A stretch of DNA of 64,000 nucleotides from an uncultured Paracoccaceae bacterium (GCA_947497985.1 CANMIX010000013.1:87641-151640); one strand, 5' to 3'. Shown: positions 36,759 to 46,202, counted from the stretch's first letter. A program made the numbers and translations. The notes: a model not told the origin generated them from the sequence alone.

Positions 36759-38159
36759 TCAATTCACCTCATATGGCAAGGTGCCACGGTGGTTGGTGTC
36801 GACCTGCAGGCGGCGCTCCAAGGGGGGGACGGACCGTTGGTGGCAATTGGTGCGTTCGCAGATGCGGCAGGAGATGCCGATGGGCTCATAGGCGGCCGCA
36901 TTGCCCACATCCATTCCATCCGCATAAACCAAGAGGCCGGCGTGTTTGACCTCGCACCCCAGGGCAATCGCATAGCGGCGCAAGGGCGTGCCAAAACGGC
37001 CTGAGGACTTCGACACATCTCGCGCCAATGAGATATAGCGCACCCCATCCGGCGTGGCCGCCAGTTGGCGCAGGAATTGGCCGGGTGTCTCGAACGCCCG
37101 GTGCACGTTCCACAGGGGGCAAGCCCCGCCAAAACGGGCAAATTGCAACCGCGTGGCCGAGTGGCGTTTGGTGATCGTGCCGGCCTGATCCACCCGCACA
37201 AAGAAGAACGGCAGCCCTTTGGCACCGGGGCGTTGCAAGGTCGACAGGCGATGCGCCACCTGCTCGATTGAGGCGCCAAAGCGTGTCGACAGCAGCTCCA
37301 GATCATGCCGATCTGCCTGCGCGTAGGCCAAAAACCGGCCATAGGGCATCAGCGCGGCACCGGCGAAGTAGTTAGCTAGCCCGATTTTGGCAATCGAACG
37401 GGCTTCCTCGCTTTGGAACTTGGCGAAATCCAACGTGGCCTCCAACAGCCCGTTTTGCTGCAACAGCGCCACCTGCATCAGCAGGTGGAATACCTGAGTT
37501 TCGGGCGCTGCCAGCTGCGACAGCTGCAGGATCTTGCGTTCCGGATCATAGTGGCGCACGCCTTCCATGTCCTGCATCACAACTGTGACGCCCGCGTTTT
37601 CCAGCGCGGTCACCGCCTTGGAACGGATCTCAGTCGGGGTGGATGTACCATGACTAAAATGTTCGGCAGCGCGGTCCACGGCATCGATATAGTTGTCGCA
37701 GTAGTGGAAGAAATCGCGCACCTCTTCCCAGGGTGAGGCTTGCAGACGGGCATCTTCGCGCCCCAAAGCCTCATCCAGTGAGGCGAGGCGTTCGTGATTT
37801 TGTCGATAAGACTGATGCAACGCCAAAAAGGCCCGCGCCAAGGCCGGTGCATTTGATGCCGCAAGCCGCAGATCTGCCAGGGGCGGCATGGTCTCGGCAA
37901 AGACCGGATCGGCCAAGGCCTCACGCATATCGCTGACCAGACGCTCGCTGTCGCCGGTGGATAATTCGGTGACATCCAACCCAAATTCCTGCGCCAGCGC
38001 CAGAACAACCGTGGTTGAAACCGGGCGGTTGTTGTTCTCCATCTGGTTCAGATAGGGCAGCGACACCCCCAGTTTGGCGGCAAAATCCTTTTGAGTCAGG
38101 CTCAGCTTGGCGCGCATTTCACGCAGCTTTGCCCCGGCATAGAGCTTTTGAGTGGCCAT
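36759..38159 (-). CDS. pccR: short-chain fatty acyl-CoA regulator PccR
   Basis: The 466-residue ScfR-family regulator has an XRE HTH at about 10-65 (LSLTQKDFAAKLGVSLPYLN), a central IrrE/M78-like domain (about 150-300) and a C-terminal DUF2083 part with a cysteine cluster, GISCRICERTNC. PccR of Rhodobacter sphaeroides activates propionyl-CoA carboxylase genes in response to acyl-CoA. It lies near pccB, and TTTGCAAA-like motifs stand before both genes. Confidence 0.88.
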   Translation of the reverse strand: MATQKLYAGAKLREMRAKLSLTQKDFAAKLGVSLPYLNQMENNNRPVSTTVVLALAQEFGLDVTELSTGDSERLVSDMREALADPVFAETMPPLADLRLAASNAPALARAFLALHQSYRQNHERLASLDEALGREDARLQASPWEEVRDFFHYCDNYIDAVDRAAEHFSHGTSTPTEIRSKAVTALENAGVTVVMQDMEGVRHYDPERKILQLSQLAAPETQVFHLLMQVALLQQNGLLEATLDFAKFQSEEARSIAKIGLANYFAGAALMPYGRFLAYAQADRHDLELLSTRFGASIEQVAHRLSTLQRPGAKGLPFFFVRVDQAGTITKRHSATRLQFARFGGACPLWNVHRAFETPGQFLRQLAATPDGVRYISLARDVSKSSGRFGTPLRRYAIALGCEVKHAGLLVYADGMDVGNAAAYEPIGISCRICERTNCHQRSVPPLERRLQVDTNHRGTLPYEVN

Positions 38160-38171
38160 GGATGGCGTGCC

Positions 38172-38209
38172 TTTGCAAATCGTGGTTCGTCAAACTGTAT
38201 AATTGCAAA
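38172..38209. promoter_or_regulatory. TTTGCAAA-type motifs upstream of pccR
   Basis: TTTGCAAA at 38172-38179 and ATTGCAAA at 38202-38209 lie 13 to 50 bases before pccR. They resemble the paired TTTGCAAA motif known for PccR, though spaced farther apart; autoregulation is likely. Confidence 0.55.
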
Positions 38210-38243
38210 CCGACCAGGGCAAGAGGTCGCGCCGTCGCGGGTG

Positions 38244-39437
38244 CTACAGCGCAAGGGCCAAACGCCGCTCCCGCCGCATAACCATGGCAATTGAGACGAC
38301 GCCTGCAACCGCAGTGGCCCCCATGATCACCAGCAAGGGCAGGGCGGTGGAGCCGGGAACCAGAACGCGTCCCGCCAGCGCAGACAGAACCGCGCCAACC
38401 CCGATCATTACAGCCCCCGCTAGGCCCGAGGCGCTGCCCGCCAGATGCGGGCGCACCGAAATCGCGCCGGTCGTTGCATTGGGGATGACCATTCCATTGC
38501 CAAGCCCGACAAAATTCATCAATCCAAAGAATGTGTAGACGCTGTCGACACCCGCCACCGTCAACGCGGCAGAGACGCTGACGCCAAACAGATTGACCAG
38601 GCAGCCGATAAAGATCATCCGGTTTACCCCAACACGCTGGGAAAACTTGCCAGAGGCGAAATTGCCAAAGAAGTAGCCAATCGCTGGTGCGGACATCAAA
38701 ACCCCCAGCACATCGGGGCGTAGGCCATAAATTTCGGTCCCCACAAAAGGCGCGCCACCCAGATAGGCAAAGAACGCGCCCGATGACAGGCCCGCCGCCA
38801 GCGAATAGCCCCAGAACCGGGGTGAGCGCAGCAATTCCGGATATTCGCGAAACTGATCTGCCAGGCTCTTGCCGCTTTTTGATTTTGTTTCCCCAAAGTC
38901 AAAATAGGCCACCACCACGATCACCGCAGCCATCGCGAACAGGATCCAGAAATTGGCGGTCCATTCAAAATAACGATCCACCACACCACCGATGGCCGGG
39001 CTGAACATCGGCACCACGGCCATCCCCATGGTGACATAGGCGATCTTGCTTGCGGCTTTTTCGGTGTCATGCACGTCGCGAATGGAGGCGCGGCACAGGG
39101 CGAGGATGGCCGCGCTGATCGCTTGACCCATGCGAAACACCAGAAATGTGGTCGCATTGGGCGAAAAGATACAGCCAAGGGTCATCAGCAAAAATAAAAC
39201 GCCGCACCACAGAACCACCGGACGGCGCCCGATTTTGTCAGAGATCGGGCCCGCAACAATCTGAACCACGGCGCTGAAGGCGAGATAAAGCGAGATCGAC
39301 AGCTGCATGATGCGATAGTCCACCGCAAAATACTCCGCCATGCTGGGCAGGGAGGGCAGGAATACATTCATGCTCAAGGCGGCCAGCCCCGTCAACATGA
39401 TCAGCGTGGCAATATGTGGGGGCGTCTTGGCGGACAT
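38244..39437 (-). CDS. Bcr/CflA-family MFS exporter
   Basis: The 397-residue carrier has twelve hydrophobic helices and the MFS loop motif GPISDKIGRRPVV (about 64-76). MLTGLAALSMNVFLPSLP is typical of the Bcr/CflA drug-export branch. The substrate is unknown. It lies between pccR and pccB in the pccR direction; a link to propionate is not shown. Confidence 0.9.
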   Translation of the reverse strand: MSAKTPPHIATLIMLTGLAALSMNVFLPSLPSMAEYFAVDYRIMQLSISLYLAFSAVVQIVAGPISDKIGRRPVVLWCGVLFLLMTLGCIFSPNATTFLVFRMGQAISAAILALCRASIRDVHDTEKAASKIAYVTMGMAVVPMFSPAIGGVVDRYFEWTANFWILFAMAAVIVVVAYFDFGETKSKSGKSLADQFREYPELLRSPRFWGYSLAAGLSSGAFFAYLGGAPFVGTEIYGLRPDVLGVLMSAPAIGYFFGNFASGKFSQRVGVNRMIFIGCLVNLFGVSVSAALTVAGVDSVYTFFGLMNFVGLGNGMVIPNATTGAISVRPHLAGSASGLAGAVMIGVGAVLSALAGRVLVPGSTALPLLVIMGATAVAGVVSIAMVMRRERRLALAL

Positions 39438-39610
39438 TCGGGGCTCATTTCACGGGAGGGAAGCTTTGTGGTTAACAAAGCAACTAAACAATTTGATTTA
39501 GGCTATCGTTAAGCGCAGCTGGAAGGAAGGAAATATAATGTGCTCGCATGCGCAATAGGCTGTGTATTCGGCCTGAACCGCGCTCAAAGGGAGGGCTGAT
39601 CTGGGTGGAG

Positions 39611-39666
39611 TTTGCAATTATTCAACTTTGCAATGCTGCACCGCGAAGTATTTGCAAATTTGCGAG
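39611..39666. promoter_or_regulatory. cluster of TTTGCAAA-type PccR sites before pccB
   Basis: Four motifs fit the PccR half-site: TTTGCAAT at 39611-39618 and 39627-39634 (eight bases between), then TTTGCAAA at 39651-39658 directly followed by TTTGCGAG at 39659-39666. The cluster ends 65 bases before pccB. This is the best candidate for PccR activation of pccB. Confidence 0.75.
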
Positions 39667-39731
39667 TTTTAACTTTGGTCCCGACACAGGCGGGTCTATG
39701 GTCGGCGCAGAATCTAAGAGGGATCCCGGCC

Positions 39732-41264
39732 ATGAAAGACATCCTTGCTGAACTCAACGAACGTCGCAACGATGCGCGCCTCGGTGGCGGACAAAAACGT
39801 ATCGATGCCCAACATGCGCGCGGCAAGCTGACGGCGCGCGAACGGATTGAGCTTCTTCTGGACGAAGACAGCTTTGAAGAGTTCGACATGTTTGTCTCCC
39901 ACCGCTGCACTGATTTCGGGATGGAAAACAATAAACCGGCAGGCGATGGGGTGATCACCGGCTGGGGCACCATCAATGGGCGTCAGGTCTATGTGTTCTC
40001 CCAGGACTTCACCGTTCTGGGCGGCTCGGTCTCGGACACTCACGCGATGAAGATCTGCAAGATCATGGATATGGCCATCCAAAACGGCGCGCCGGTGATT
40101 GGTCTGAACGATTCCGGCGGTGCGCGCATTCAGGAAGGTGTCGACGCGCTGGCCGGCTACGCGGAAATCTTCCAACGCAATATCATGGCCTCGGGCGTGA
40201 TCCCGCAGATCTCGGTCATTATGGGGCCCTGCGCAGGCGGCGCGGTCTATTCGCCTGCGATGACCGACTTTATCTTTATGGTCAAAGACACCTCTTATAT
40301 GTTTGTCACCGGCCCCGATGTGGTCAAGACCGTGACGAATGAGGTGGTCACCGCCGAAGAGCTGGGCGGAGCCTCCACCCATACCAAGAAATCATCGGTG
40401 GCTGACGGCGCGTTTGAAAACGATGTTGAAGCACTGGCCGAGGTGCGCCGTCTGGTCGACTTCCTGCCGCTCAACAATCGCGAAAAACCACCCGTTCGTC
40501 CCTTCTTTGATGAGCCTGCCCGGATTGAAACCAGCCTGGATACGCTGATCCCGGAAAACCCCAACCAGCCCTACGATATGAAAGAGCTGATCCACAAAGT
40601 CGCCGACGAAGGTGATTTTTACGAGATCCAGCAGGACTTTGCAGGCAATATCATCACCGGTTTCATGCGTCTGGAAGGGCAGACCGTCGGCGTGGTGGCG
40701 AACCAGCCGATGGTGCTGGCGGGTTGCTTGGACATCGACTCATCGCGCAAGGCCGCGCGGTTTGTGCGTTTCTGCGACTGCTTTGAAATCCCGATCCTGA
40801 CGCTGGTGGATGTGCCGGGCTTCCTGCCAGGCACCAGCCAGGAATATGGTGGCGTTATCAAACACGGGGCCAAGCTGCTGTTTGCTTACGGTGAAGCCAC
40901 CGTGCCCAAGGTGACTGTCATTACCCGCAAGGCCTATGGCGGCGCCTATGACGTGATGGCGTCCAAACACCTGCGTGGCGATTTCAACTATGCATGGCCC
41001 ACCGCGGAAATCGCGGTGATGGGGGCCAAAGGCGCGACCGAGATCATCCACCGCGCCGATCTGGGCGATGCGGACAAGATTGCAGCCCATGCCAAGGATT
41101 ACGAGGACCGTTTCGCCAATCCCTTTGTGGCTGCCGAACGTGGCTTTATCGACGAGGTGATCCAACCCAAGTCCACCCGCCGCCGCGTCGCGCGAGCTTT
41201 TGCGTCTTTGCGCAACAAGAAACTCGAAAACCCGTGGAAGAAGCACGATAATATTCCTCTTTGA
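39732..41264 (+). CDS. pccB: propionyl-CoA carboxylase beta chain
   Basis: The 510-residue carboxyltransferase moves carboxyl from biotin to propionyl-CoA. It has both crotonase-like halves: [17 protein letters not shown] and [16 protein letters not shown] in the first, and [15 protein letters not shown] and [15 protein letters not shown] in the second. The ATG at 39732 follows AGAGGGATC; a longer frame runs over the PccR sites. pccA lies 2.9 kb downstream behind five small genes. Confidence 0.96.
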   Translation: MKDILAELNERRNDARLGGGQKRIDAQHARGKLTARERIELLLDEDSFEEFDMFVSHRCTDFGMENNKPAGDGVITGWGTINGRQVYVFSQDFTVLGGSVSDTHAMKICKIMDMAIQNGAPVIGLNDSGGARIQEGVDALAGYAEIFQRNIMASGVIPQISVIMGPCAGGAVYSPAMTDFIFMVKDTSYMFVTGPDVVKTVTNEVVTAEELGGASTHTKKSSVADGAFENDVEALAEVRRLVDFLPLNNREKPPVRPFFDEPARIETSLDTLIPENPNQPYDMKELIHKVADEGDFYEIQQDFAGNIITGFMRLEGQTVGVVANQPMVLAGCLDIDSSRKAARFVRFCDCFEIPILTLVDVPGFLPGTSQEYGGVIKHGAKLLFAYGEATVPKVTVITRKAYGGAYDVMASKHLRGDFNYAWPTAEIAVMGAKGATEIIHRADLGDADKIAAHAKDYEDRFANPFVAAERGFIDEVIQPKSTRRRVARAFASLRNKKLENPWKKHDNIPL

Positions 41265-41311
41265 GTTGATTGGCCCTATGGTCCAAGGGCATTCAATGAA
41301 CGGAGCATAAG

Positions 41312-41773
41312 ATGCGCTACTTTATCACTATTTTGATGTTTCTATTGGCCGTCCCAGTGGTCGCTCAGGAGGGAAACCCTTGCGGCGAAAGAAAGTCATT
41401 TCAACTCACGGATGGATCTATCGGCTGCCTGTTGGAAATCTCGCAGTCTCATTTCACCAGATCACGGACAGTCGATAATTCCCCTGACTGGTCCAAGGAG
41501 GTGCCTTCGATCTTTCTCCACGTGGCAATGTTCGGAGAGTATTCAACCAAATGGCGGAGCACGACACCGCGCCACAAGGAAATCTGCAAAACCTTCCTCG
41601 ACCAGATCAAGACGGAGCAGGCAGGCACCAAGTATCGCAATATCATCACCCATATGAGTTGGCCTGGGGTGGAGCAGCCTGAAAGCGCCAACAGTGAGGA
41701 ATTTGCGTTTCAGTCCGCCTTTCTGACCAAATCCTGCCGCTCGGTGCAGTATTTTGGAACCCGGAGCAACTAA
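41312..41773 (+). CDS. exported protein of unknown function
   Basis: The 153-residue product has a signal peptide, MRYFITILMFLLAVPVVAQE, and mature cysteines at CGERK, GCLLE, ICKT and SCRS that may form disulfides. No domain is recognised. It begins 47 bases after pccB in the same direction and is probably in the pcc transcript. Confidence 0.7.
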   Translation: MRYFITILMFLLAVPVVAQEGNPCGERKSFQLTDGSIGCLLEISQSHFTRSRTVDNSPDWSKEVPSIFLHVAMFGEYSTKWRSTTPRHKEICKTFLDQIKTEQAGTKYRNIITHMSWPGVEQPESANSEEFAFQSAFLTKSCRSVQYFGTRSN

Positions 41774-41798
41774 CTTGGCTAAGTTTGGATAAACAACA

Positions 41799-42161
41799 GT
41801 GCCCAAAAAAACATGGCATATCCTTCGTGAAAACGGCGACATGGGACGGGTGGTGACACTCTCCCGTGAGCTGCCTGCGCACTTTGACGTTGCGGCGGAA
41901 ACAGAGCTGCCCGCCGGAAACCCGGTCAGGTTTGCACATCAAATTCGTCAGGACATGTGGCGAATGTTGCAATCTATGCGTGGGTACTCTCCCGTGGTGC
42001 GTCTCACTGAGCGAGGGCAGGGATGGCATGTTCTGGCGGGCGGTCGGGTTCAAGGAAACGTTCCACCTGGTACGGCTGAACGAATCTCTGACTTGTTGGA
42101 AAATCAATCCAAACGTGGCCGTTGGGTGGCGCAAGCGAAACGTGCGGTTGACAAGAAATGA
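41799..42161 (+). CDS. small basic protein of unknown function
   Basis: The 120-residue protein starts at GTG 41799 (MPKKTWHILRENG). It is soluble and basic, with RFAHQIRQDMWRMLQSM in the middle and a Lys/Arg-rich end. It is not recognised. It follows the previous gene by 25 bases and belongs to the group of small genes between pccB and pccA. Confidence 0.6.
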   Translation: MPKKTWHILRENGDMGRVVTLSRELPAHFDVAAETELPAGNPVRFAHQIRQDMWRMLQSMRGYSPVVRLTERGQGWHVLAGGRVQGNVPPGTAERISDLLENQSKRGRWVAQAKRAVDKK

Positions 42162-42321
42162 TGTATCGAAAACGTCATATTTCTGTGACTTATCCCTTTG
42201 GGAACGCACGTGACTTCAACTTTAGCGTGCGACGCTCTGGCCCCGTGTCTCCTATCGTAAAAACACGTATTTCCACGCGATTCGTGATCACGGTGTTTGA
42301 CAATAGGGACGAATCGCGGCC

Positions 42322-42834
42322 ATGATCACTTCACGCCTTTACAGCACAGCGCGCGCGGCCAGCGCAGCGCCTGCAGCCCCGGCTGGAGGAGGCCCTATTG
42401 CAGGGTGCCGGGGCTGCGGATTTCCCCTGATTTCCGCAGCGATTTTTGCTCTTACTGGTTGTGTCCTGCCACTTGCGGCCAACTCCCAAACGACTGATGA
42501 ATTTTTCACCGTTCCTTCGGGGCAGGCGGTGAAATTGGCTGAAGTGTTACAAGATGAAACACTTGGTGAGCTTTGGCTTAGATTTCGATTTATTGCACCC
42601 AAGATCGCCCATAAAGAAGCCAGTTTTGAAATCAACCGGATGACCGCAGATATGGACCATCTGTGTGACACAGTTGCGCTGAGCTATGTTCGCGACCATC
42701 AGCTGCACCCGGAACGGATTGCGATATCCATGTCGGACCGGCTTGTACCCTTTGGCGATGCGGACCCCTCAGCAACCCAGTTTTTTGAACTCTACAGCTT
42801 AGATGCGGCTACCTGCATATGGGAGGCCTTCTGA
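42322..42834 (+). CDS. DUF6497-like exported protein
   Basis: The 170-residue product has a mature domain from about residue 55, FTVPSGQAVKLAEVL..., with MDHLCDTVALSYV and a C-terminal CIWEAF, like the DUF6497 family of Rhodobacteraceae. A hydrophobic segment ending FALTGC may be a lipobox. The first ~30 residues are Ala/Gly/Pro-rich and lie over two overlapping hairpins in the DNA, so the real start may be farther inside. Confidence 0.65.
   Translation: MITSRLYSTARAASAAPAAPAGGGPIAGCRGCGFPLISAAIFALTGCVLPLAANSQTTDEFFTVPSGQAVKLAEVLQDETLGELWLRFRFIAPKIAHKEASFEINRMTADMDHLCDTVALSYVRDHQLHPERIAISMSDRLVPFGDADPSATQFFELYSLDAATCIWEAF
42373..42440. repeat. two mutually exclusive hairpins
   Basis: GCAGCCCCGGC (42373-42383) pairs perfectly with GCCGGGGCTGC (42407-42417). 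GCTGCGGA (42413-42420) pairs perfectly with TCCGCAGC (42433-42440). The GCTGC at 42413-42417 belongs to both, so only one stem can form at a time. They fall at the 5' part of the DUF6497 gene. Confidence 0.6.
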
Positions 42835-43048
42835 TGCCTCTTCTAAATCTAGTGGTTTCGTCTAAGTGTCGGCAATTTTTTGCGGCTTTGCCGTCACAGG
42901 CGCACCCTCTTGTGCGGGGGGTATGTAATTTTGCAAATGGCTCATGTAACATCGCCGCGGGTTCGGTTTTGCCGACCCACCATCATTGGTTGAGGCGCGC
43001 GGAGCCAAAAGGTTTCGTCAGTTTCACGCAAGTTACCAGGAGACTGAA

Positions 43049-43189
43049 ATGTCCAAGAGCATCAAACTGTTCGCCCTCGTCGGCGTTCTGGCCGCCGTTG
43101 CCGCCTGTGGCAACCGTCAAGAAGAATTCGTTGTTGTCGAGCCCGAGCCCATCTCGCAAGAGCCGACATACACCGGCAAATACAAATAA
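43049..43189 (+). CDS. small lipoprotein (46 residues)
   Basis: The product starts MSKSIKLFALVGVLAAVAAC, a lipoprotein signal whose lipobox Cys is residue 20. The short mature part is acidic and ends PTYTGKYK. CCAGGAGACTG gives a strong ribosome site at ATG 43049. A single TTTGCAAA lies upstream at 42930-42937. A G/C hairpin (about 43198-43223) follows. Function is unknown. Confidence 0.8.
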   Translation: MSKSIKLFALVGVLAAVAACGNRQEEFVVVEPEPISQEPTYTGKYK

Positions 43190-43258
43190 ACCCTTCAGGG
43201 GACCGGCCCTGCGGCCGGCCCCCGCCGCTCCGCTGGGTGCCGGTCGAAAGGCACCATC

Positions 43259-43621
43259 ATGCTAAAGCATCGCGGATTCCCCGGCCGACTGGCCGGCACA
43301 GATTACCAATTCACCCTCCGACGCGCCAATCCCAAAGGGGCCACCCCTTTGACGGCACGCGAACGTTTCCCAGACCGCAGACCGCCAGATCGCAAGGCCG
43401 ACGCCGGTTTCATGCAGGCGCTGTGGGAACATTTCGGCACTGAAGTCTTTGAACGCGGCAACCTTGACGCTGGACGCCTCAGCTGGCTGTTCGGGCGTGA
43501 GGTCGTGGCCGTTGACAAAGAAGGCTTTGATCCCACCGACTATGAGGCCGAACTGCAAATCGACGAAGCCGTTGCGCGCGCGTCCTTCCCGGAAATCTTT
43601 GACGGCAAGGGCAACTGGTAA
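43259..43621 (+). CDS. soluble protein of unknown function
   Basis: The 120-residue product begins MLKHRGFPGRLAGTDYQFTL. It has a basic Arg/Pro-rich middle (ERFPDRRPPDRKADAGFMQ) and an acidic C-terminal half, with WLFGREVVAVDKEGFDP near 80. No domain is recognised. It sits between two small lipoprotein genes in the pcc region, with a hairpin GGTGCC/GGCACC just before its start. Confidence 0.65.
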   Translation: MLKHRGFPGRLAGTDYQFTLRRANPKGATPLTARERFPDRRPPDRKADAGFMQALWEHFGTEVFERGNLDAGRLSWLFGREVVAVDKEGFDPTDYEAELQIDEAVARASFPEIFDGKGNW

Positions 43622-43628
43622 TGGGCAT

Positions 43629-43678
43629 GCGGCTGCTTCATATCTTCTCCTTCGGGAGCAGCCGCGCAGGCCTTTTGG
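43629..43678 (+). terminator. hairpin after the gene at 43259-43621
   Basis: GCGGCTGC (43629-43636) pairs with GCAGCCGC (43658-43665), with an inner CTCC-TTCG-GGAG tetraloop stem, followed by a short T run in GGCCTTTTGG. It is a plausible weak terminator. Confidence 0.45.
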
Positions 43679-43850
43679 GTAATGAAAATCGCAAGCGTGT
43701 GGGGTTTTGGGCAGAGCTTCGCCCACGCCCCGCTCAATTTGCGCAGAGTTTCGCACAGATGACTGTGCCGTCTGGCGCCACCTTGTATGACCTCTCGCAT
43801 CCTGCAACTTCTGGGTCATCCCACGGGACGATGCAGAAAGGATCGAAGCA

Positions 43851-44066
43851 GTGCAGAATACAAAAGGGCGGTCCTGGTTGGCATTGGCCGTCGTCAGTAA
43901 CCTGGGCCTTGCGGCCTGCGGTGAGACAACCGGCGAACAGGCCGTCGTTGGTGCAGCAGCAGGGACCGTTGGGTCCGCGTTGCTCCAAGGTAACCTGGTC
44001 ACAGGCGCAGCCGTCGGGGCTGCGGCCAATGTCATCTATTGCAAGGAATACCCGCGCCGCTGCTAA
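43851..44066 (+). CDS. small glycine-zipper lipoprotein
   Basis: The 71-residue product starts at GTG 43851, after AAAGGATCG, as MQNTKGRSWLALAVVSNLGL, with lipobox AAC. The mature part has AVVGAAAGTVGSALLQG and VTGAAVGAAANV, a glycine-zipper pattern that can sit in membranes, and ends with CKEYPRRC. Function is unknown. A strong terminator follows 40 bases after the stop, close to pccA. Confidence 0.75.
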   Translation: MQNTKGRSWLALAVVSNLGLAACGETTGEQAVVGAAAGTVGSALLQGNLVTGAAVGAAANVIYCKEYPRRC

Positions 44067-44105
44067 AGGGCGCGCAACACCTCACACACCTACATTCGCA
44101 AACTG

Positions 44106-44140
44106 CGCCGCAGCCCGGACAACCGGGCGCGGCGTTTTTT
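44106..44140 (+). terminator. strong intrinsic terminator just before pccA
   Basis: CGCCGC (A bulge) GCCCGG pairs with CCGGGC GCGGCG over an ACAA loop, followed by TTTTTT (44135-44140). It ends 32 bases before the pccA ATG, so it ends the small-gene transcript or acts as an attenuator. Confidence 0.85.
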
Positions 44141-44171
44141 GCGTTCAGACCAACGAGCCGAAGGAGAGCCG

Positions 44172-46202
44172 ATGTTTGACAAGATCCTGATTGCCAACCG
44201 GGGGGAGATTGCCTGCCGCGTCATCAAGACTGCGCGCAAGATGGGGATCAAAACCGTTGCCATCTATTCAGACGCGGACAAGCAGGCGCTGCATGTTCAG
44301 ATGGCGGATGAAGCCATCCATATCGGCCCACCGCCTGCCAACCAGTCTTACATTGTCATCGACAAGGTGATGGAGGCGATCAAACAGACCGGCGCTCAGG
44401 CGGTGCATCCGGGCTATGGTTTCCTGTCGGAAAATTCCAAATTTGCAGAAGCGCTGGCCGATGCCGGTGTGGCCTTCGTCGGACCACCCGTGGGCGCGAT
44501 CGAAAGCATGGGGGACAAGATCACCTCCAAGAAAATCGCACAAGAGGCCGACGTGTCCACCGTGCCCGGCTATATGGGCCTGATCGAAGACGCGGATGAA
44601 GCGGTGAAAATCTCGAACGAGATTGGCTATCCCGTGATGATCAAAGCCTCTGCGGGTGGTGGCGGCAAGGGCATGCGGATCGCCTGGAACGACGAAGAAG
44701 CCCGCGAAGGCTTCCAGTCCTCGAAAAACGAGGCTGCAAATTCCTTTGGCGACGACCGGATCTTTATCGAGAAATTCGTCACCCAGCCGCGCCACATCGA
44801 AATTCAGGTGCTCTGCGACAGCCACGGCAACGGCATTTACTTGGGCGAACGCGAATGTTCGATCCAGCGCCGCAACCAAAAGGTCGTCGAAGAAGCGCCC
44901 AGCCCGTTTTTGGACGAAGAGACCCGCCGCGCCATGGGCGAACAGGCGGTCTCATTGGCCAAGGCCGTGGGCTATGCCTCGGCAGGCACCGTGGAATTCA
45001 TCGTCGACGGAGAGAAGAACTTCTACTTCCTCGAAATGAATACCCGCCTGCAGGTGGAACATCCAGTGACCGAGCTGATCACCGGCGTCGACCTTGTGGA
45101 GCAGATGATCCACGTCGCTGCTGGCAAAGAGCTGGGGATCACGCAGGAGGATGTGAAACTGACCGGCTGGGCGATTGAAAACCGTCTGTACGCAGAGGAT
45201 CCATACCGGAACTTCCTGCCCTCTATCGGCCGTCTGACCCGTTATCGTCCGCCTGCGGAAACCGCAGCCTATACGCCGGGTGTAGCGCCGGGGGATGCAG
45301 GTGACGTGGTGATCCGCAACGACACCGGCGTCTATGAGGGCGGCGAGATCTCGATGTTCTATGACCCGATGATCGCCAAGCTTTGCACCTGGGCTCCGTC
45401 CCGTGAAGCGGCCATCGAAGCCATGCGCACCGCACTCGACAGTTTTGAGGTCGAAGGCATCGGTCACAACCTGCCGTTTCTGTCAGCCGTTATGGACCAT
45501 CCGAAATTCGTATCGGGTGATATGACCACCGCCTTCATCGCCGAGGAATATCCCGACGGGTTTGAAGGGGTCGAACTGCCGGAAGCAGACCTGAAACGCA
45601 TCGCCGCCTCTTGTGCTGCCATGCACCGTGTTGCCGAAATCCGCCGCACGCAGGTCTCGGGCCGAATGGACAACCACGAACGCAAAGTGGGCACGGATTG
45701 GGTTGTCACCCTTCAAGGGCAGACCTACCCGGTGTCCATCGACGCAGACCCCGGTGGGTCCACCGTACGGTTTGATGATGGCAATACCATCCGGGTGACC
45801 TCCGACTGGACGCCTGGCGACCAGCTCGCAGTTGTCGCCGCTGGCGGTGATCCATTGGTGATGAAGGTGGGCAAGATCACCCATGGCTTCACCATTCGCA
45901 GCCGCGGTGCCGAGCTGAAGGTGCATGTGCGCACCCCACGTCAGGCAGAGCTGTCACAGCTGATGCCTGAGAAACTGCCCCCCGATACCTCCAAGCTGCT
46001 TCTGTGCCCAATGCCGGGCCTGATCGTTTCGGTCAATGTTGAGGTGGGCGACGAGGTTCAAGAGGGTCAGGCGCTCTGCAGTGTGGAAGCCATGAAAATG
46101 GAGAATATTCTGCGGGCAGAAAAAAAGGGTGTCGTAACTAAAATTAACGCGACCGCCGGCGATAGCCTCGCCGTTGACGACGTTATCATGGAGTTCGAAT
46201 AA
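44172..46202 (+). CDS. pccA: propionyl-CoA carboxylase alpha chain
   Basis: The 676-residue protein has, in order, a biotin carboxylase part (ILIANRGEIACRV at the start, ATP-grasp loop ASAGGGGKGMRI near 170, EMNTRLQVEHPVTE near 290), a linker domain and a biotin carrier end with the biotinyl lysine Lys642 in EAMKMEN. With PccB it forms the alpha6beta6 enzyme. AAGGAGAGCCG precedes ATG 44172. A terminator-like stem lies just upstream. Confidence 0.97.
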   Translation: MFDKILIANRGEIACRVIKTARKMGIKTVAIYSDADKQALHVQMADEAIHIGPPPANQSYIVIDKVMEAIKQTGAQAVHPGYGFLSENSKFAEALADAGVAFVGPPVGAIESMGDKITSKKIAQEADVSTVPGYMGLIEDADEAVKISNEIGYPVMIKASAGGGGKGMRIAWNDEEAREGFQSSKNEAANSFGDDRIFIEKFVTQPRHIEIQVLCDSHGNGIYLGERECSIQRRNQKVVEEAPSPFLDEETRRAMGEQAVSLAKAVGYASAGTVEFIVDGEKNFYFLEMNTRLQVEHPVTELITGVDLVEQMIHVAAGKELGITQEDVKLTGWAIENRLYAEDPYRNFLPSIGRLTRYRPPAETAAYTPGVAPGDAGDVVIRNDTGVYEGGEISMFYDPMIAKLCTWAPSREAAIEAMRTALDSFEVEGIGHNLPFLSAVMDHPKFVSGDMTTAFIAEEYPDGFEGVELPEADLKRIAASCAAMHRVAEIRRTQVSGRMDNHERKVGTDWVVTLQGQTYPVSIDADPGGSTVRFDDGNTIRVTSDWTPGDQLAVVAAGGDPLVMKVGKITHGFTIRSRGAELKVHVRTPRQAELSQLMPEKLPPDTSKLLLCPMPGLIVSVNVEVGDEVQEGQALCSVEAMKMENILRAEKKGVVTKINATAGDSLAVDDVIMEFE

